A stretch of DNA of 42,528 nt. Origin: Bacillaceae bacterium SAS-127 (GTDB lineage: Bacteria; Bacillota; Bacilli; Bacillales; Domibacillaceae). The DNA is taken from positions 1-42,528 of the forward strand of contig NKXN01000011.1 in the NCBI GenBank assembly GCA_002261155.1. The letters are read 5' to 3'. The position numbers were made by a program, and so were the translations under genes. The notes beneath the pieces were generated by a model. That model was not told the DNA's origin and ran no database searches. It saw nothing but the letters and a program-made list of their open reading frames with translations. Numbering within the stretch: position 1 is the stretch's first letter; every line of letters begins with the position of its first letter. Below, one piece after another: positions 1 through 11,764 of this stretch.

Positions 1-9
1 GGGACTTGC

Positions 10-621
10 ATGGCAAATCATTATTATTCATCAACTCCTGAAAGTGAAAGTAACCCAATATACTGGGAATACATGCTGAAAAACAAGACGTTTCGTTTTA
101 AAACAGATGCAGGAGTATTTTCGAAAAAGGAAGTAGACTTTGGTTCGCGTTTGTTAATTGAACATTTCGAGTTGCCTCAAACAGAAGGGCCGCTACTTGA
201 TGTTGGTTGTGGTTATGGACCGATTGGTTTATCGATCGCTACACAATCTTCAGAACGTCTTGTTCATATGGTTGATGTCAATCAACGTGCATTAGCTCTG
301 GCGAAAGAAAATGCGGAGTTGAATCGGATTAGCAATGTTGCGGTTTATGAGAGTGATCGCTTAGAAGCTGTCGTAGAAAATCAATTTGCTGCGATTTTAA
401 CGAATCCGCCTATTCGCGCAGGGAAACAAGTGGTGATGGATATTTTTCTTCAAAGTTTTGAGAAATTAGCAGTTGGAGGTCAGCTCTGGGTTGTGATCCA
501 AAAGAAGCAAGGGGCTCCATCGGCGATTAAAGAATTAGAAAGTTTATTTGGTGAAGTGGAAACAGTCGAGCGCTCTAAAGGATATTACATTCTTAAAGCA
601 GAAAAAGCATTGACTGACTAA
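10..621 (+). CDS. ybxB: RsmC-like class I SAM-dependent methyltransferase (YbxB)
   Basis: A 203-residue class I methyltransferase. Motif I (DVGCGYGPIG, residues 64-73) forms the SAM-binding loop, the acidic end of strand 2 is in MVDVNQ (87-92), and NPPI (132-135) is the motif IV seen in N2-guanine/RsmC-type RNA methyltransferases. The likely substrate is a guanine in 16S rRNA, by analogy with E. coli RsmC, but this single-domain form is shorter than RsmC. In Bacillus the gene lies between rplL and rpoB, as here directly ahead of rpoB. The ATG is 9 bases from the window edge, so its ribosome binding site is only partly visible. Confidence 0.85.
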   Translation: MANHYYSSTPESESNPIYWEYMLKNKTFRFKTDAGVFSKKEVDFGSRLLIEHFELPQTEGPLLDVGCGYGPIGLSIATQSSERLVHMVDVNQRALALAKENAELNRISNVAVYESDRLEAVVENQFAAILTNPPIRAGKQVVMDIFLQSFEKLAVGGQLWVVIQKKQGAPSAIKELESLFGEVETVERSKGYYILKAEKALTD

Positions 622-748
622 AACCTCTATGGTATTATTGTAAAATGCCAATATAATATTTGTGCCCGTTTTCTCAAAAAACGATGTATGATTTTTTAAG
701 TAGATGGGAACAATGAAAAAATAATAGTTCATTATGTGAAAAAAATGA

Positions 749-780
749 GGTTTTCTTTGAAAAACCCTTTTTCTTTTTGT
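749..780 (+). terminator. Terminator-like hairpin between ybxB and rpoB
   Basis: A short hairpin (GGTTTT 749-754 pairing with AAAACC 761-766) is followed by a T-rich stretch to about 780. The stem is only 6 bp and A/T-rich, so it may be a weak terminator or attenuator that lets part of the upstream transcript run into rpoB. The rest of the 622-855 gap is AT-rich with several TATAAT-like words but no convincing promoter. Confidence 0.35.
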
Positions 781-855
781 CTTATAGAATAGACTGGCCG
801 TCTACTATAAGGAATATATAGGCAACTAAAACGCTTGATTTGAGGGGTGAATCAG

Positions 856-3800
856 TTGACAGGTCAACTAGTTCAGTATGGACGACACCGCCAACGTAGA
901 AGTTATGCACGTATTAGCGAAGTTTTAGAATTACCAAATCTTATTGAAATCCAAACATCCTCCTATCAATGGTTTCTTGATGAGGGCTTAAGAGAGATGT
1001 TTCAGGATATTTCTCCTATTGAAGATTTCACTGGTAATCTTGCATTGGAATTTATCGATTATAGTCTTGCCGACCCGAAGTATCCAGTCGACGAGTCTAA
1101 GGAGCGCGATGTAACGTATTCCGCTCCGCTTCGAGTAAAAGTCCGTCTTTTAAACAAAGAGACTGGTGAAGTGAAAGACCAAGAAGTGTTCATGGGCGAC
1201 TTCCCACTTATGACTGAAACAGGAACATTCATTATCAATGGAGCAGAACGTGTTATCGTTTCTCAGTTAGTCCGTTCTCCAAGTGTATATTACAATGGAA
1301 AACTGGATAAGAACGGGAAGAAAGGTTTTACTGCTACAGTGATTCCAAACCGTGGTGCTTGGCTCGAGTATGAGACAGATGCAAAGGACATTGTTTATGT
1401 CCGCATAGACCGCACGCGCAAATTACCAATTACAGTATTGCTTCGTGCGCTAGGGTTTGGCTCTGATCAAGAAATCATCGATCTAATCGGCGATAATGAA
1501 TACATCCGTAACACGCTTGAAAAGGATAATACGGAGAGCACGGAAAAAGCGTTGATTGAAATTTATGAGCGCCTTCGTCCGGGTGAACCGCCAACTGTTG
1601 AAAATGCAAAAAGCTTGTTGGTCTCTCGTTTCTTTGACCCGAAACGCTACGATTTAGCAAGTGTAGGACGATACAAAATCAATAAGAAGCTTCATACGAA
1701 AAACCGCTTGTTCGGTCAACGTTTAGCTGAAACGCTTGCGGACCCAGAAACAGGTGAAATTATCGCTGAAGCAGGTACTCTTCTTGACCGTCGTGCGCTG
1801 GACAAAATTATTCCTAACCTTGAAAGTGGGGCAGGATTTAAAACGTTCCGTCAATCTGGTGGCGTAGTAGAAGAAGATATTGTCGTTCAATCAATTAAAA
1901 TCTATGCTCCAAACAATGAAGAAGAAAAAGTAATCAATGTTATCGGTAATGGTTTCCCTGAGTTTGATGTCAAACACATTACTCCAGCAGATATCATTTC
2001 TTCGATTGGCTATTTCTTCAACCTTCTTTATGGAGTAGGAAATACAGACGACATTGACCATTTAGGTAATCGTCGCCTTCGTTCTGTTGGTGAATTGTTG
2101 CAAAACCAATTCCGAATTGGTTTATCACGTATGGAGCGTGTCGTTCGTGAAAGAATGTCCATCCAAGATACAAATACAATTACACCACAGCAACTAATTA
2201 ATATTCGCCCAGTTATTGCGTCTATTAAAGAGTTCTTTGGAAGCTCTCAGCTTTCTCAGTTCATGGACCAAACGAATCCGCTAGCGGAATTGACACATAA
2301 GCGCCGTTTATCTGCGTTAGGGCCTGGTGGTTTGACAAGGGAGCGCGCAGGATTTGAAGTCCGTGACGTTCACTACTCTCACTACGGTCGTATGTGTCCG
2401 ATTGAAACGCCAGAGGGTCCGAACATCGGTTTGATTAACTCTTTATCATCTTATGCAAAAGTTAACCGATTTGGTTTTATTGAAACACCATACCGCCGAG
2501 TAGATCCAGAAACAGGAAAAGTAACGAGTCGAATCGACTACTTGACTGCTGATGAGGAAGATAACTATGTTGTTGCTCAGGCGAACGTACCTTTAGATGA
2601 AGACGGCTCATTCCTTGAAGAGGAAGTAGTCGCACGTTTCCGTGGAGAAAACACGGTTGTTAAACGCGAACGTGCAGATTACATGGACGTTTCACCTAAA
2701 CAGGTTGTTTCTGCAGCGACGGCTTGTATTCCTTTCTTGGAAAATGATGACTCCAACCGTGCTTTAATGGGAGCGAACATGCAACGTCAGGCTGTGCCAT
2801 TAATGCAGCCAGAAGCTCCAATTGTAGGAACAGGAATGGAGTATGTATCAGGAAAAGACTCTGGTGCTGCGGTCATTTGTAAGCAAGAAGGTATCGTTGA
2901 GCATGTTGAATCTCGTGAAATTTGGGTTCGTCGTATTCAAGAAATCGACGGACAAGAGGTTAAAGGAAATCTCGATAAATATCGTTTACTGAAGTTTATT
3001 CGTTCTAACCAAGGAACATGCTATAATCAACGCCCAATTGTTAGCGTAGGAGACCGTGTTGTCAAAGGTGAAATCCTTGCCGATGGTCCATCGATGGAAA
3101 AAGGTGAACTTGCCCTCGGTCGCAACGTAATGGTCGGATTCATGACATGGGACGGTTACAACTATGAGGATGCCATCATCATGAGTGAAAGACTCGTGAA
3201 AGATGATGTGTACACATCTATTCACATTGAAGAGTATGAATCAGAGTCTCGTGATACGAAATTAGGACCTGAAGAAATCACTCGCGATATTCCTAACGTA
3301 GGTGAAGACGCGCTTCGTAATCTAGACGAGCGTGGAATCATTCGTGTAGGAGCAGAAGTGAAAGATGGAGATTTACTTGTAGGTAAAGTAACGCCAAAAG
3401 GGGTTACAGAACTTACGGCTGAAGAACGTTTATTACATGCGATCTTCGGTGAAAAAGCGCGTGAAGTGCGCGATACATCCCTTCGTGTACCACACGGTGG
3501 GGGCGGAATTGTCCTTGATGTAAAAGTATTTAACCGTGAAGATGGAGATGAGCTTCCACCGGGTGTGAACCAGCTTGTTCGTGCTTATATCGTTCAGAAG
3601 CGTAAAATTTCTGAAGGAGATAAAATGGCCGGACGACATGGTAACAAAGGGGTAATCTCTCGTATTTTACCGGAAGAGGATATGCCTTTCTTGCCGGATG
3701 GTACGCCAATCGACATCATGTTAAACCCATTAGGGGTACCTTCTCGTATGAATATCGGACAGGTGCTTGAGCTTCATCTTGGAATGGCAGCTAGATACCT

Positions 3801-4410
3801 TGGTATTCATGTAGCTACTCCGGTATTTGATGGTGCGACAGAGGATGATGTATGGGAAACGATTGAAGAAGCGGGAATGTCTCGTGATGCGAAGACTGTT
3901 CTTTATGACGGTCGAAGCGGAGAGCCATTTGATAACCGTGTATCAGTTGGAATTATGTACATGATCAAATTAGCCCACATGGTTGATGATAAGCTTCATG
4001 CTCGTTCAACTGGGCCTTACTCTCTTGTGACACAACAACCTCTGGGTGGTAAAGCTCAGTTTGGTGGTCAGCGTTTCGGAGAGATGGAGGTTTGGGCGCT
4101 CGAAGCATATGGAGCTGCTTATACACTTCAAGAAATCCTTACTGTTAAATCGGATGACATTGTTGGTCGTGTGAAAACATATGAAGCGATTGTTAAAGGT
4201 GAAAATGTTCCAGAACCAGGTGTTCCAGAATCATTTAAAGTTTTAATTAAAGAGCTTCAAAGTTTAGGTATGGACGTGAAGATCATGTCTGGCGACGATC
4301 AAGAAATTGAAATGCGTGATTTAGAAGATGAGGATGACATTCAGCAGGCAGATACATTAAATATCGCCCCTGAAGAAACAGCAACTGAAAAAGTAAGTTC
4401 AACGGATTAA
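856..4410 (+). CDS. rpoB: DNA-directed RNA polymerase beta subunit
   Basis: Beta subunit of RNA polymerase, about 1184 residues, nearly identical in family features to B. subtilis RpoB. The TTG at 856 is chosen over the in-frame GTG at 847: the ribosome binding site AGGGGTG (843-849) lies just upstream of 856, and the Bacillus protein starts MTGQLVQYG. The rifampicin-pocket cluster around residues 464-487 reads as wild type, with Q468, D471, H481 and S486 in the usual positions, so no classical rifampicin-resistance change is seen. The [13 protein letters not shown] segment near the C-terminal third is the conserved active-site region. The tail is strongly acidic, as in other Bacillaceae. Followed by rpoC in the same operon. 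Confidence 0.98.
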   Translation: MTGQLVQYGRHRQRRSYARISEVLELPNLIEIQTSSYQWFLDEGLREMFQDISPIEDFTGNLALEFIDYSLADPKYPVDESKERDVTYSAPLRVKVRLLNKETGEVKDQEVFMGDFPLMTETGTFIINGAERVIVSQLVRSPSVYYNGKLDKNGKKGFTATVIPNRGAWLEYETDAKDIVYVRIDRTRKLPITVLLRALGFGSDQEIIDLIGDNEYIRNTLEKDNTESTEKALIEIYERLRPGEPPTVENAKSLLVSRFFDPKRYDLASVGRYKINKKLHTKNRLFGQRLAETLADPETGEIIAEAGTLLDRRALDKIIPNLESGAGFKTFRQSGGVVEEDIVVQSIKIYAPNNEEEKVINVIGNGFPEFDVKHITPADIISSIGYFFNLLYGVGNTDDIDHLGNRRLRSVGELLQNQFRIGLSRMERVVRERMSIQDTNTITPQQLINIRPVIASIKEFFGSSQLSQFMDQTNPLAELTHKRRLSALGPGGLTRERAGFEVRDVHYSHYGRMCPIETPEGPNIGLINSLSSYAKVNRFGFIETPYRRVDPETGKVTSRIDYLTADEEDNYVVAQANVPLDEDGSFLEEEVVARFRGENTVVKRERADYMDVSPKQVVSAATACIPFLENDDSNRALMGANMQRQAVPLMQPEAPIVGTGMEYVSGKDSGAAVICKQEGIVEHVESREIWVRRIQEIDGQEVKGNLDKYRLLKFIRSNQGTCYNQRPIVSVGDRVVKGEILADGPSMEKGELALGRNVMVGFMTWDGYNYEDAIIMSERLVKDDVYTSIHIEEYESESRDTKLGPEEITRDIPNVGEDALRNLDERGIIRVGAEVKDGDLLVGKVTPKGVTELTAEERLLHAIFGEKAREVRDTSLRVPHGGGGIVLDVKVFNREDGDELPPGVNQLVRAYIVQKRKISEGDKMAGRHGNKGVISRILPEEDMPFLPDGTPIDIMLNPLGVPSRMNIGQVLELHLGMAARYLGIHVATPVFDGATEDDVWETIEEAGMSRDAKTVLYDGRSGEPFDNRVSVGIMYMIKLAHMVDDKLHARSTGPYSLVTQQPLGGKAQFGGQRFGEMEVWALEAYGAAYTLQEILTVKSDDIVGRVKTYEAIVKGENVPEPGVPESFKVLIKELQSLGMDVKIMSGDDQEIEMRDLEDEDDIQQADTLNIAPEETATEKVSSTD

Positions 4411-4418
4411 TTAATGAT

Positions 4419-4449
4419 GCCGGAGAAGTCTTATGCGGGCTTCTCCGGC
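4419..4449 (+). other. Perfect intergenic hairpin between rpoB and rpoC
   Basis: GCCGGAGAAG (4419-4428) pairs perfectly with CTTCTCCGGC (4440-4449) around an 11-base loop. No T-run follows, so it is not a standard intrinsic terminator. It fills most of the rpoB-rpoC gap and may mark an mRNA processing or stability element. Confidence 0.6.
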
Positions 4450-4491
4450 TATCTTGGGTAAAACCTGTAGACTGAAAGGGAGGTAGGCCCC

Positions 4492-7400
4492 TTGCTAGAT
4501 GTTAATAACTTCGAATATATGAAAATCGGCTTAGCATCACCAGATAAAATTCGATCTTGGTCTTTTGGAGAGGTCAAAAAACCAGAAACGATCAACTATC
4601 GTACATTAAAACCAGAAAAAGATGGTTTGTTTTGTGAGCGTATTTTCGGACCAACAAAAGACTGGGAATGTCATTGTGGAAAATATAAAAGAGTACGTTA
4701 TAAAGGCGTAGTATGTGACCGTTGTGGCGTTGAAGTAACAAAGGCAAAGGTTCGTCGTGAACGTATGGGTCATATTGAACTGGCTGCTCCAGTGTCGCAT
4801 ATTTGGTATTTCAAAGGAATTCCAAGCCGTATGGGACTTGTATTAGATATGTCTCCACGTTCTCTTGAAGAAGTCATTTACTTCGCTTCCTACGTAGTAA
4901 CAGAAGCAGGAGATACTTCATTAGAGAAGAAACAATTGCTATCTGAAAAGGAATACCGTGCATACCGTGATAAATACGGTAGCAAATTCCAAGCATCTAT
5001 GGGAGCTGAAGCGATCAAAAAGCTTCTTGCTGACATCGATCTTGAAAAAGAAGTGGAAGCTCTTAAAGAGGAGCTAAAGAGTGCTCAAGGGCAGCGTCGT
5101 ACAAGAGCAATTAAACGTCTTGAAGTCATTGAAGCATTCCGTCATTCAGGCAATGACCCAGACTGGATGATCTTAGACGTACTACCGGTTATTCCACCAG
5201 AATTACGCCCAATGGTTCAACTAGATGGTGGTCGTTTTGCGACATCAGATTTAAATGACTTATATCGTCGTGTGATCAACCGTAACAATCGTTTGAAACG
5301 TTTGTTAGATTTAGGTGCGCCAAGCATCATCGTGCAAAATGAAAAGCGTATGCTTCAAGAAGCAGTTGATGCCTTAATTGACAACGGACGTCGCGGACGA
5401 CCGGTCACAGGACCAGGTAACCGCCCGCTTAAATCTCTTTCACATATGCTGAAAGGGAAGCAAGGACGTTTCCGTCAAAACTTATTAGGTAAACGTGTTG
5501 ACTACTCTGGTCGTTCCGTTATCGTTGTAGGTCCTAACTTGAAGATGTATCAATGTGGACTTCCGAAAGAAATGGCATTAGAGCTGTTTAAACCGTTTGT
5601 GATGAAAGAGCTTGTTGAAAAGGGATTAGCGCATAATATTAAGAGTGCGAAGCGCAAAATCGAACGTGTGCATCCAGAGGTATGGGATGTACTTGAAGAA
5701 GTGATTAGAGAGCATCCGGTTCTTCTTAACCGTGCCCCAACACTTCACCGTTTAGGTATTCAAGCATTTGAACCGACACTTGTTGAAGGACGTGCTATTC
5801 GCCTTCATCCGCTCGTTTGTACAGCTTACAACGCGGACTTTGACGGTGACCAAATGGCTGTCCACGTACCTTTATCAGCAGAAGCTCAAGCGGAAGCTCG
5901 TATGCTTATGCTTGCTGCACAAAACATCCTAAACCCTAAGGATGGAAAGCCAGTTGTAACTCCTTCACAGGATATGGTATTAGGTAACTACTACTTAACT
6001 CTTGAACGCGAAGGTGCAATTGGAGAGGGTATGATCTTCAAAGATACGAACGAAGCGTTAACTGCTTACCAAAATGGATATGTTCATCTTCATACGCGTG
6101 TAGCAATCGCAACGTCTTCTTTAAGTAATCAAACATTTACTGATGAGCAAAGAAAAATGTTGCTAATCACGACTGTAGGGAAATTGATCTTTAATGAAAT
6201 CCTTCCTGATTCTTTCCCATATATCAATGAACCAACGGGAACAAACTTGGAAGTGAAAACACCAGAGAAATATTTCGTTCATCCGACAGTAAACGTAAAA
6301 GAACATATTCAAAAACAAGAGCTAGTTGCTCCGTTTAAGAAGAAAATTCTTGGTAATATCATTGCTGAAGTTTTCAAAAAGTTTAAGATCACAGAAACGT
6401 CAAAAATGCTTGATCGTATGAAAGACTTAGGCTTTAAATACTCAACTAAAGCTGGTATTACAGTCGGTGTAGCAGACATCGTTGTACTAGGTGAAAAAGA
6501 GCAAATTCTTCAAGAAGCTCAAGGTAAAGTCGATAACGTCTTGAAGCAATTCAGACGTGGTCTTATCACTGAAGATGAGCGTTATGATCGCGTTATCTCC
6601 ATCTGGAGTGCGGCGAAAGATATTATCCAAGGTAAGCTAATGGCTTCCCTAGATAAGCGCAACCCGATCTTCATGATGAGTGACTCTGGAGCCCGTGGTA
6701 ACGCATCTAACTTTACGCAACTTGCTGGTATGCGTGGTTTGATGGCCAACCCGGCTGGTCGAATCATCGAGTTACCGATCAAATCAAGTTTCCGTGAAGG
6801 TTTAACAGTATTAGAATACTTTATCTCGACACATGGTGCGCGTAAAGGTCTTGCGGATACCGCTCTGAAAACTGCTGACTCAGGTTACTTAACTCGACGT
6901 CTAGTAGACGTAGCTCAAGATGTAATCGTTCGTGAAGACGATTGCGGAACGGATCGTGGTCTGCTAATCGGTTCGATTAAAGATGGTACAGAAGTGATCG
7001 AACCGTTAGAAGAACGTCTAATCGGTCGTTATGCTAGAAAAACGATTAAACACCCTGAGACAGGCGCTGTCCTTGTACAGGAAAACGAGCTAATCGATGA
7101 GGATTTAGCTAAAGTGATTGTTGATTCGGGTCTTGAGCAAGTATGGATTCGTTCAGCCTTTACTTGTAATACTCGTCATGGCGTATGTAAAAAATGTTAC
7201 GGCCGTAACCTTGCAACTGGTCAACAGGTGGAAGTGGGAGAAGCAGTTGGTATCATTGCTGCCCAATCTATCGGTGAGCCAGGTACACAGCTTACGATGC
7301 GTACATTCCATACAGGTGGGGTAGCTGGAGACGATATCACTCAAGGTTTACCGCGTATTCAAGAGTTGTTCGAAGCGCGTAACCCTAAAGGGCAAGCGGT

Positions 7401-8085
7401 CATTTCTGAAATTGATGGAGCTGTAACAGCTATTAATGAGGGTCGTGATCGCCAACAAGAAATCGTCTTGCAAGGTCAAGTCGAAACCCGCACATACACA
7501 GTGCCATATACTGCTCGCTTAAAAGTAGCTGTGAACGACGAGGTTGTTCGCGGACAGGAATTAACAGAAGGGTCCATCGATCCGAAAGAATACTTGAAGA
7601 TCACAGATGTTTCCTCTGTTCAAGAATACTTATTGCGTGAAGTACAAAAGGTATATCGTATGCAAGGGGTAGAAATTGGTGACAAGCACATCGAAGTAAT
7701 GGTACGCCAAATGCTTCGTAAAGTTCGTGTAATTGATGCGGGCGAAACAGAAGTGCTACCAGGAAGTCTTCTTGATGTACACCAATTTAGAGATGCGAAC
7801 GAAAAAGCGTTACTTGAAGGTCGCATGCCAGCGACGGGAAGACCGGTTCTTCTTGGTATTACGAAAGCGTCGCTTGAAACAGATTCATTCTTGTCAGCTG
7901 CTTCGTTCCAAGAAACAACTCGTGTACTTACAGACGCGGCAATTAAAGGAAAACGAGATGAACTGCTTGGTTTGAAAGAAAATGTAATCATCGGTAAGCT
8001 CGTTCCAGCTGGAACAGGTATGCAAAGATATCGTAGATCTGAACCGGTATTAGCCCGAGCTGAAGAATCAGTAACTGTAGAATAA
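4492..8085 (+). CDS. rpoC: DNA-directed RNA polymerase beta-prime subunit
   Basis: Beta-prime subunit of RNA polymerase, 1197 residues, close to the roughly 1199 of B. subtilis. It starts with TTG after the ribosome binding site AAAGGGAGG, as in B. subtilis. The N-terminal zinc site is C60, C62, C75 and C78. The catalytic magnesium loop NADFDGD carries D449, D451 and D453. The second zinc site is C818, C892, C899 and C902. The conserved trigger-loop/bridge region and the stretch [20 protein letters not shown] are intact. It forms the core enzyme with RpoB and RpoA, both in this window. Transcription probably ends at the hairpin directly after the stop. Confidence 0.98.
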   Translation: MLDVNNFEYMKIGLASPDKIRSWSFGEVKKPETINYRTLKPEKDGLFCERIFGPTKDWECHCGKYKRVRYKGVVCDRCGVEVTKAKVRRERMGHIELAAPVSHIWYFKGIPSRMGLVLDMSPRSLEEVIYFASYVVTEAGDTSLEKKQLLSEKEYRAYRDKYGSKFQASMGAEAIKKLLADIDLEKEVEALKEELKSAQGQRRTRAIKRLEVIEAFRHSGNDPDWMILDVLPVIPPELRPMVQLDGGRFATSDLNDLYRRVINRNNRLKRLLDLGAPSIIVQNEKRMLQEAVDALIDNGRRGRPVTGPGNRPLKSLSHMLKGKQGRFRQNLLGKRVDYSGRSVIVVGPNLKMYQCGLPKEMALELFKPFVMKELVEKGLAHNIKSAKRKIERVHPEVWDVLEEVIREHPVLLNRAPTLHRLGIQAFEPTLVEGRAIRLHPLVCTAYNADFDGDQMAVHVPLSAEAQAEARMLMLAAQNILNPKDGKPVVTPSQDMVLGNYYLTLEREGAIGEGMIFKDTNEALTAYQNGYVHLHTRVAIATSSLSNQTFTDEQRKMLLITTVGKLIFNEILPDSFPYINEPTGTNLEVKTPEKYFVHPTVNVKEHIQKQELVAPFKKKILGNIIAEVFKKFKITETSKMLDRMKDLGFKYSTKAGITVGVADIVVLGEKEQILQEAQGKVDNVLKQFRRGLITEDERYDRVISIWSAAKDIIQGKLMASLDKRNPIFMMSDSGARGNASNFTQLAGMRGLMANPAGRIIELPIKSSFREGLTVLEYFISTHGARKGLADTALKTADSGYLTRRLVDVAQDVIVREDDCGTDRGLLIGSIKDGTEVIEPLEERLIGRYARKTIKHPETGAVLVQENELIDEDLAKVIVDSGLEQVWIRSAFTCNTRHGVCKKCYGRNLATGQQVEVGEAVGIIAAQSIGEPGTQLTMRTFHTGGVAGDDITQGLPRIQELFEARNPKGQAVISEIDGAVTAINEGRDRQQEIVLQGQVETRTYTVPYTARLKVAVNDEVVRGQELTEGSIDPKEYLKITDVSSVQEYLLREVQKVYRMQGVEIGDKHIEVMVRQMLRKVRVIDAGETEVLPGSLLDVHQFRDANEKALLEGRMPATGRPVLLGITKASLETDSFLSAASFQETTRVLTDAAIKGKRDELLGLKENVIIGKLVPAGTGMQRYRRSEPVLARAEESVTVE

Positions 8086-8089
8086 ATAA

Positions 8090-8137
8090 TTGTATCGGAG
8101 TCAATAAAACATTGGCTCCGATACAATATTTCATTTT
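8090..8137 (+). terminator. Rho-independent terminator after rpoC
   Basis: A stem of about 15 bp (8090-8104 with 8112-8126, including one G-U pair) closes a 7-base loop. It is followed by TATTTCATTTT. It sits 5 bases after the rpoC stop and just before a good promoter, so it separates the rpoBC unit from ybxF and the str operon. Confidence 0.8.
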
Positions 8138-8142
8138 GAGTG

Positions 8143-8171
8143 TTGACATTTAAAAATGTCGATGATAAGAT
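8143..8171 (+). promoter_or_regulatory. Sigma-A promoter candidate for ybxF and the str operon
   Basis: A consensus -35 box TTGACA (8143-8148) is followed after 17 bases by TAAGAT (8166-8171), four of six matches to TATAAT. The -35 overlaps an inverted repeat, GACATT-TAAA-AATGTC (8145-8160). Placement directly after the rpoC terminator supports it. Confidence 0.6.
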
Positions 8172-8216
8172 AATCAAGGTGCTCCTATGAACCTTGTTAC
8201 TTTGGAGGATGTTCGT

Positions 8217-8468
8217 ATGTCTTATGAAAAAGTAGCAAAGGCGACAAGCCTTAAAATAGGAACAAAACAAACAGTGAAGGCACTTGAAAGAAACAAAGCA
8301 CAAGAAGTAGTTCTCGCTGCCGATGCAAATCCAGCTATTGCTCGTGTAATAGTTGAACTTGCGAATGATAAAGCAGTGCCTATTACTTATGTTGATTCCA
8401 TGCAAAAGCTTGGAAAAACATGTGGAATTGATGTCAAGGCAGTTGCTGTTGCTATTATTAGTGAATAA
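8217..8468 (+). CDS. ybxF: L7Ae-family K-turn binding ribosomal protein YbxF
   Basis: An 83-residue L7Ae/L30e-family protein, called YbxF or RplGB in B. subtilis, which binds kink-turn RNA motifs and associates with ribosomes. The ATG at 8217 is chosen over 8187: GGAGG (8204-8208) lies 8 bases upstream of it, and the B. subtilis protein begins MSYDKV, matching MSYEKV here. Family signatures visible are [10 protein letters not shown] near the N-terminus and [16 protein letters not shown] at the C-terminus. It is the first gene of the str unit, as in B. subtilis, ahead of rpsL. An inverted repeat (CAAGGT 8175-8180, ACCTTG 8191-8196) lies in its short leader. Confidence 0.93.
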   Translation: MSYEKVAKATSLKIGTKQTVKALERNKAQEVVLAADANPAIARVIVELANDKAVPITYVDSMQKLGKTCGIDVKAVAVAIISE

Positions 8469-8471
8469 TGT

Positions 8472-8491
8472 TTTTGCAGATTACTGCAAAA
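8472..8491 (+). terminator. Hairpin between ybxF and rpsL, possible attenuator
   Basis: TTTTGCAG (8472-8479) and CTGCAAAA (8484-8491) form a perfect 8 bp stem with a 4-base ATTA loop. GCTTTGTTTTTAACTTT follows. It begins 4 bases after the ybxF stop. It could be a partial terminator that sets the ratio of ybxF to the following operon, or a processing site. Confidence 0.45.
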
Positions 8492-8563
8492 GCTTTGTTT
8501 TTAACTTTAAATGAGCCACCTGGATGTGTGGGCTTAAGAAAAAAAGGAAGGGAGGATATTTAC

Positions 8564-8986
8564 ATGCCTACTATTAATCAGTTAGTGCGTAAACCTCGTA
8601 AATCAAAATCTACTACTTCTAAATCACCAGCACTTAACAAAGGATACAACAGCTTCAAGAAAGCTCAAACAGATGTATCTTCACCACAAAAACGTGGAGT
8701 TTGTACACGTGTTGGTACAATGACACCGAAGAAACCGAACTCAGCTTTACGTAAGTATGCCCGTGTTCGTTTAAGCAACGGTATCGAAGTAACTGCTTAT
8801 ATTCCTGGTATCGGCCACAACTTACAAGAGCACAGTGTTGTTCTTATCCGTGGCGGACGTGTGAAGGATTTACCAGGGGTACGTTATCATATCGTACGTG
8901 GTGCGCTTGATACTGCGGGTGTTGAAACTCGTCGTCAAGGTCGTTCTAAGTATGGTACGAAGCGTCCTAAACCAGCTAAAAACTAA
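8564..8986 (+). CDS. rpsL: 30S ribosomal protein S12
   Basis: Ribosomal protein S12, 140 residues, located at the decoding centre of the small subunit. The ATG at 8564 is preceded by GGGAGG (8550-8555) and gives [12 protein letters not shown], the normal bacterial N-terminus; longer in-frame starts lack a ribosome binding site. The [11 protein letters not shown] motif and the [17 protein letters not shown] stretch, where streptomycin-resistance changes usually fall, both have the wild-type lysines. First gene of the classic rpsL-rpsG-fusA-tuf order. Confidence 0.97.
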   Translation: MPTINQLVRKPRKSKSTTSKSPALNKGYNSFKKAQTDVSSPQKRGVCTRVGTMTPKKPNSALRKYARVRLSNGIEVTAYIPGIGHNLQEHSVVLIRGGRVKDLPGVRYHIVRGALDTAGVETRRQGRSKYGTKRPKPAKN

Positions 8987-9011
8987 TTGCAAAATAAATG
9001 AACTAAATTAA

Positions 9012-9509
<498 letters not shown>

Positions 9510-9560
9510 GATTAAATTTATTATAAAAAACAACCCAATTAAGGAAGGAGAAAGACACCC

Positions 9561-11642
9561 ATGGCAAGAGAGTTCTCCTTGGAAAACACTCGAAATATCG
9601 GTATCATGGCTCACATCGATGCTGGTAAGACAACAACAACCGAGCGTATTCTTTATTATACAGGCCGTATCCATAAAATTGGTGAGACTCACGAAGGTGC
9701 TTCTCAAATGGACTGGATGGAGCAAGAACAAGAACGTGGTATTACGATCACTTCCGCTGCAACAACTGCACAATGGGATGGTCACCGCGTAAACATCATT
9801 GATACACCAGGACACGTAGACTTCACTGTTGAAGTTGAGCGTTCACTTCGTGTACTTGATGGTGCAGTAACTGTATTAGATGCTCAATCTGGTGTTGAGC
9901 CTCAAACAGAAACTGTTTGGCGCCAAGCTACAACTTACGGAGTTCCTCGTATCGTATTCGTTAACAAAATGGATAAAATCGGTGCGGACTTCTTATACTC
10001 TGTAGGAACAATTCATAATCGTTTGATGGCAAATGCTCATCCAATCCAATTACCAATTGGTGCAGAAGATGAGTTCCGCGGCATCATCGATTTAATCGAA
10101 ATGCAAGCAACTTTCTACGGTAATGACCTTGGAACGGATGTTCAAGTGGGTGAAATTCCTGCTGAGTATCAAGACCAAGCAGAAGAGTACCGTGAAAAGT
10201 TAATTGAAGCAGTAGCTGAACTTGATGAAGACTTAATGGAGAAATACCTTGGTGGAGAAGAGCTTACGAAAGAAGAAATTAAAGCTGCGATCCGTAAAGG
10301 TACAACTAACGTTGAATTCTTCCCTGTTCTATGCGGAACTGCATTCAAAAACAAAGGTGTACAATTAATGCTAGATGCAGTAATTGATTACCTTCCAGCT
10401 CCAACTGACGTACCAGCAATTAAAGGTACATTACCAGATAGCGATGAAGAAGTAGAGCGTCCTTCAACTGACGATGCACCATTCTCAGCGCTTGCGTTTA
10501 AAGTTATGACTGACCCTTATGTTGGTAAATTAACTTTCTTCCGCGTATACTCTGGTATCCTTAATTCTGGATCATACGTTCAAAACTCAACTAAAGGTAA
10601 GCGTGAACGTGTAGGTCGTATTCTACAAATGCATGCGAACTCACGTGAAGAAATCTCTGAAGTGCATGCTGGAGATATCGCTGCTGCAGTTGGTTTGAAA
10701 GATACAACTACTGGTGACACTCTATGTGACGAGAAAAATCTTGTTATCTTAGAATCAATGGAATTCCCTGAACCGGTAATTTCATTATCTGTAGAACCAA
10801 AATCAAAAGCTGACTCGGCTAAAATGTCTACAGCTTTACAAAAGCTTCAAGAAGAGGATCCTACTTTCCGCGCTGAAACTAACCAGGAAACTGGACAGGT
10901 TATCATCTCTGGAATGGGTGAGCTTCACCTTGATATCCTTGTTGACCGTATGCGTCGCGAGTTTAAAGTAGAAGCAAACGTAGGTGCTCCTCAAGTTGCT
11001 TACCGTGAAACTTTCCGTGGTTCTGCTTCAGTTGAAGGTAAGTTTGCTCGCCAATCTGGTGGACGTGGACAATTCGGACACGTTTGGATTGAATTCTCTC
11101 CAAACGAAGAAGGTGCGGGCTTCGAATTCGAAAACGGAATCGTAGGTGGGGTTGTTCCACGTGAATACATCCCTGCAGTCCAAGCTGGTCTTGAAGATGC
11201 ATTACAAAACGGTATTTTAGCCGGTTATCCACTTGTTGACGTTAAGGCAAGACTATTTGATGGTTCTTACCATGATGTTGACTCCAGTGAGATGGCGTTT
11301 AAAATCGCTGCATCTATGGCTCTAAAAAATGCTGCTTCTAAATGTAACCCAGTTCTACTTGAACCAATGATGAAAGTAGAAGTTGTTATTCCAGATGAAT
11401 ATCTTGGAGACATCATGGGTGACGTTACTTCCCGTCGTGGACGTGTAGAAGGTATGGAAGCTCGCGGAAATGCTCAAGTAGTTAAAGCGTTCGTTCCTCT
11501 TTCTGAAATGTTTGGTTACGCAACTTCATTGCGTTCTAACACGCAAGGTCGTGGAACATACTCTATGCACTTCGATCACTATGAAGAAGTACCAAAATCA
11601 GTTTCTGATGAAATTATCAAAAAAATAAAGGCGAATAATTGA
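9561..11642 (+). CDS. fusA: Elongation factor G
   Basis: Translational GTPase EF-G, 693 residues, which drives translocation and, with RRF, ribosome recycling. The G1 loop is AHIDAGKTT (17-25), with the switch II motif DTPGHVD (81-87) and the NKMD specificity motif (135-138). Domain II and the C-terminal domains III-V follow, with the conserved [13 protein letters not shown] stretch near the C-terminus. The start is ATG 9561 after an AAGGAAGGAG site. The gene ends at the foot of a perfect hairpin, followed by the broken tuf gene. Confidence 0.97.
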   Translation: MAREFSLENTRNIGIMAHIDAGKTTTTERILYYTGRIHKIGETHEGASQMDWMEQEQERGITITSAATTAQWDGHRVNIIDTPGHVDFTVEVERSLRVLDGAVTVLDAQSGVEPQTETVWRQATTYGVPRIVFVNKMDKIGADFLYSVGTIHNRLMANAHPIQLPIGAEDEFRGIIDLIEMQATFYGNDLGTDVQVGEIPAEYQDQAEEYREKLIEAVAELDEDLMEKYLGGEELTKEEIKAAIRKGTTNVEFFPVLCGTAFKNKGVQLMLDAVIDYLPAPTDVPAIKGTLPDSDEEVERPSTDDAPFSALAFKVMTDPYVGKLTFFRVYSGILNSGSYVQNSTKGKRERVGRILQMHANSREEISEVHAGDIAAAVGLKDTTTGDTLCDEKNLVILESMEFPEPVISLSVEPKSKADSAKMSTALQKLQEEDPTFRAETNQETGQVIISGMGELHLDILVDRMRREFKVEANVGAPQVAYRETFRGSASVEGKFARQSGGRGQFGHVWIEFSPNEEGAGFEFENGIVGGVVPREYIPAVQAGLEDALQNGILAGYPLVDVKARLFDGSYHDVDSSEMAFKIAASMALKNAASKCNPVLLEPMMKVEVVIPDEYLGDIMGDVTSRRGRVEGMEARGNAQVVKAFVPLSEMFGYATSLRSNTQGRGTYSMHFDHYEEVPKSVSDEIIKKIKANN

Positions 11643-11668
11643 TTTATACTTCCTAATAAAGTATAAAT
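11642..11668 (+). other. Perfect hairpin directly after fusA stop
   Basis: ATTTATACTT (11642-11651) and AAGTATAAAT (11659-11668) form a perfect 10 bp stem with a 7-base loop. The stem starts on the last base of the fusA stop codon. No T-run follows, so an mRNA processing or stabilising role is more likely than termination. Confidence 0.55.
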
Positions 11669-11688
11669 ACTATTGTAAGCTTTGGTAC

Positions 11689-11720
11689 CTTTGAAGGTGG
11701 GAGCCTTTCTGCCTTCAAAG
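11689..11720 (+). other. Second hairpin in the fusA-tuf gap
   Basis: CTTTGAAGG (11689-11697) pairs with CCTTCAAAG (11712-11720), a perfect 9 bp stem with a 14-base loop. No T-tract follows. Together with the preceding hairpin it occupies most of the 122-base gap before tuf. Confidence 0.5.
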
Positions 11721-11764
11721 CCAATATATACTTAAACTTTTATAACTCAAAGGAGGATTTCCTA

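Noticed and set aside
7620-8405. Long minus-strand open frame of 261 codons over the end of rpoC and ybxF
   Set aside because: It lies opposite highly conserved coding sequence, crosses the rpoC terminator and has low-complexity Cys/Phe/Ser-rich content. It is a shadow frame.
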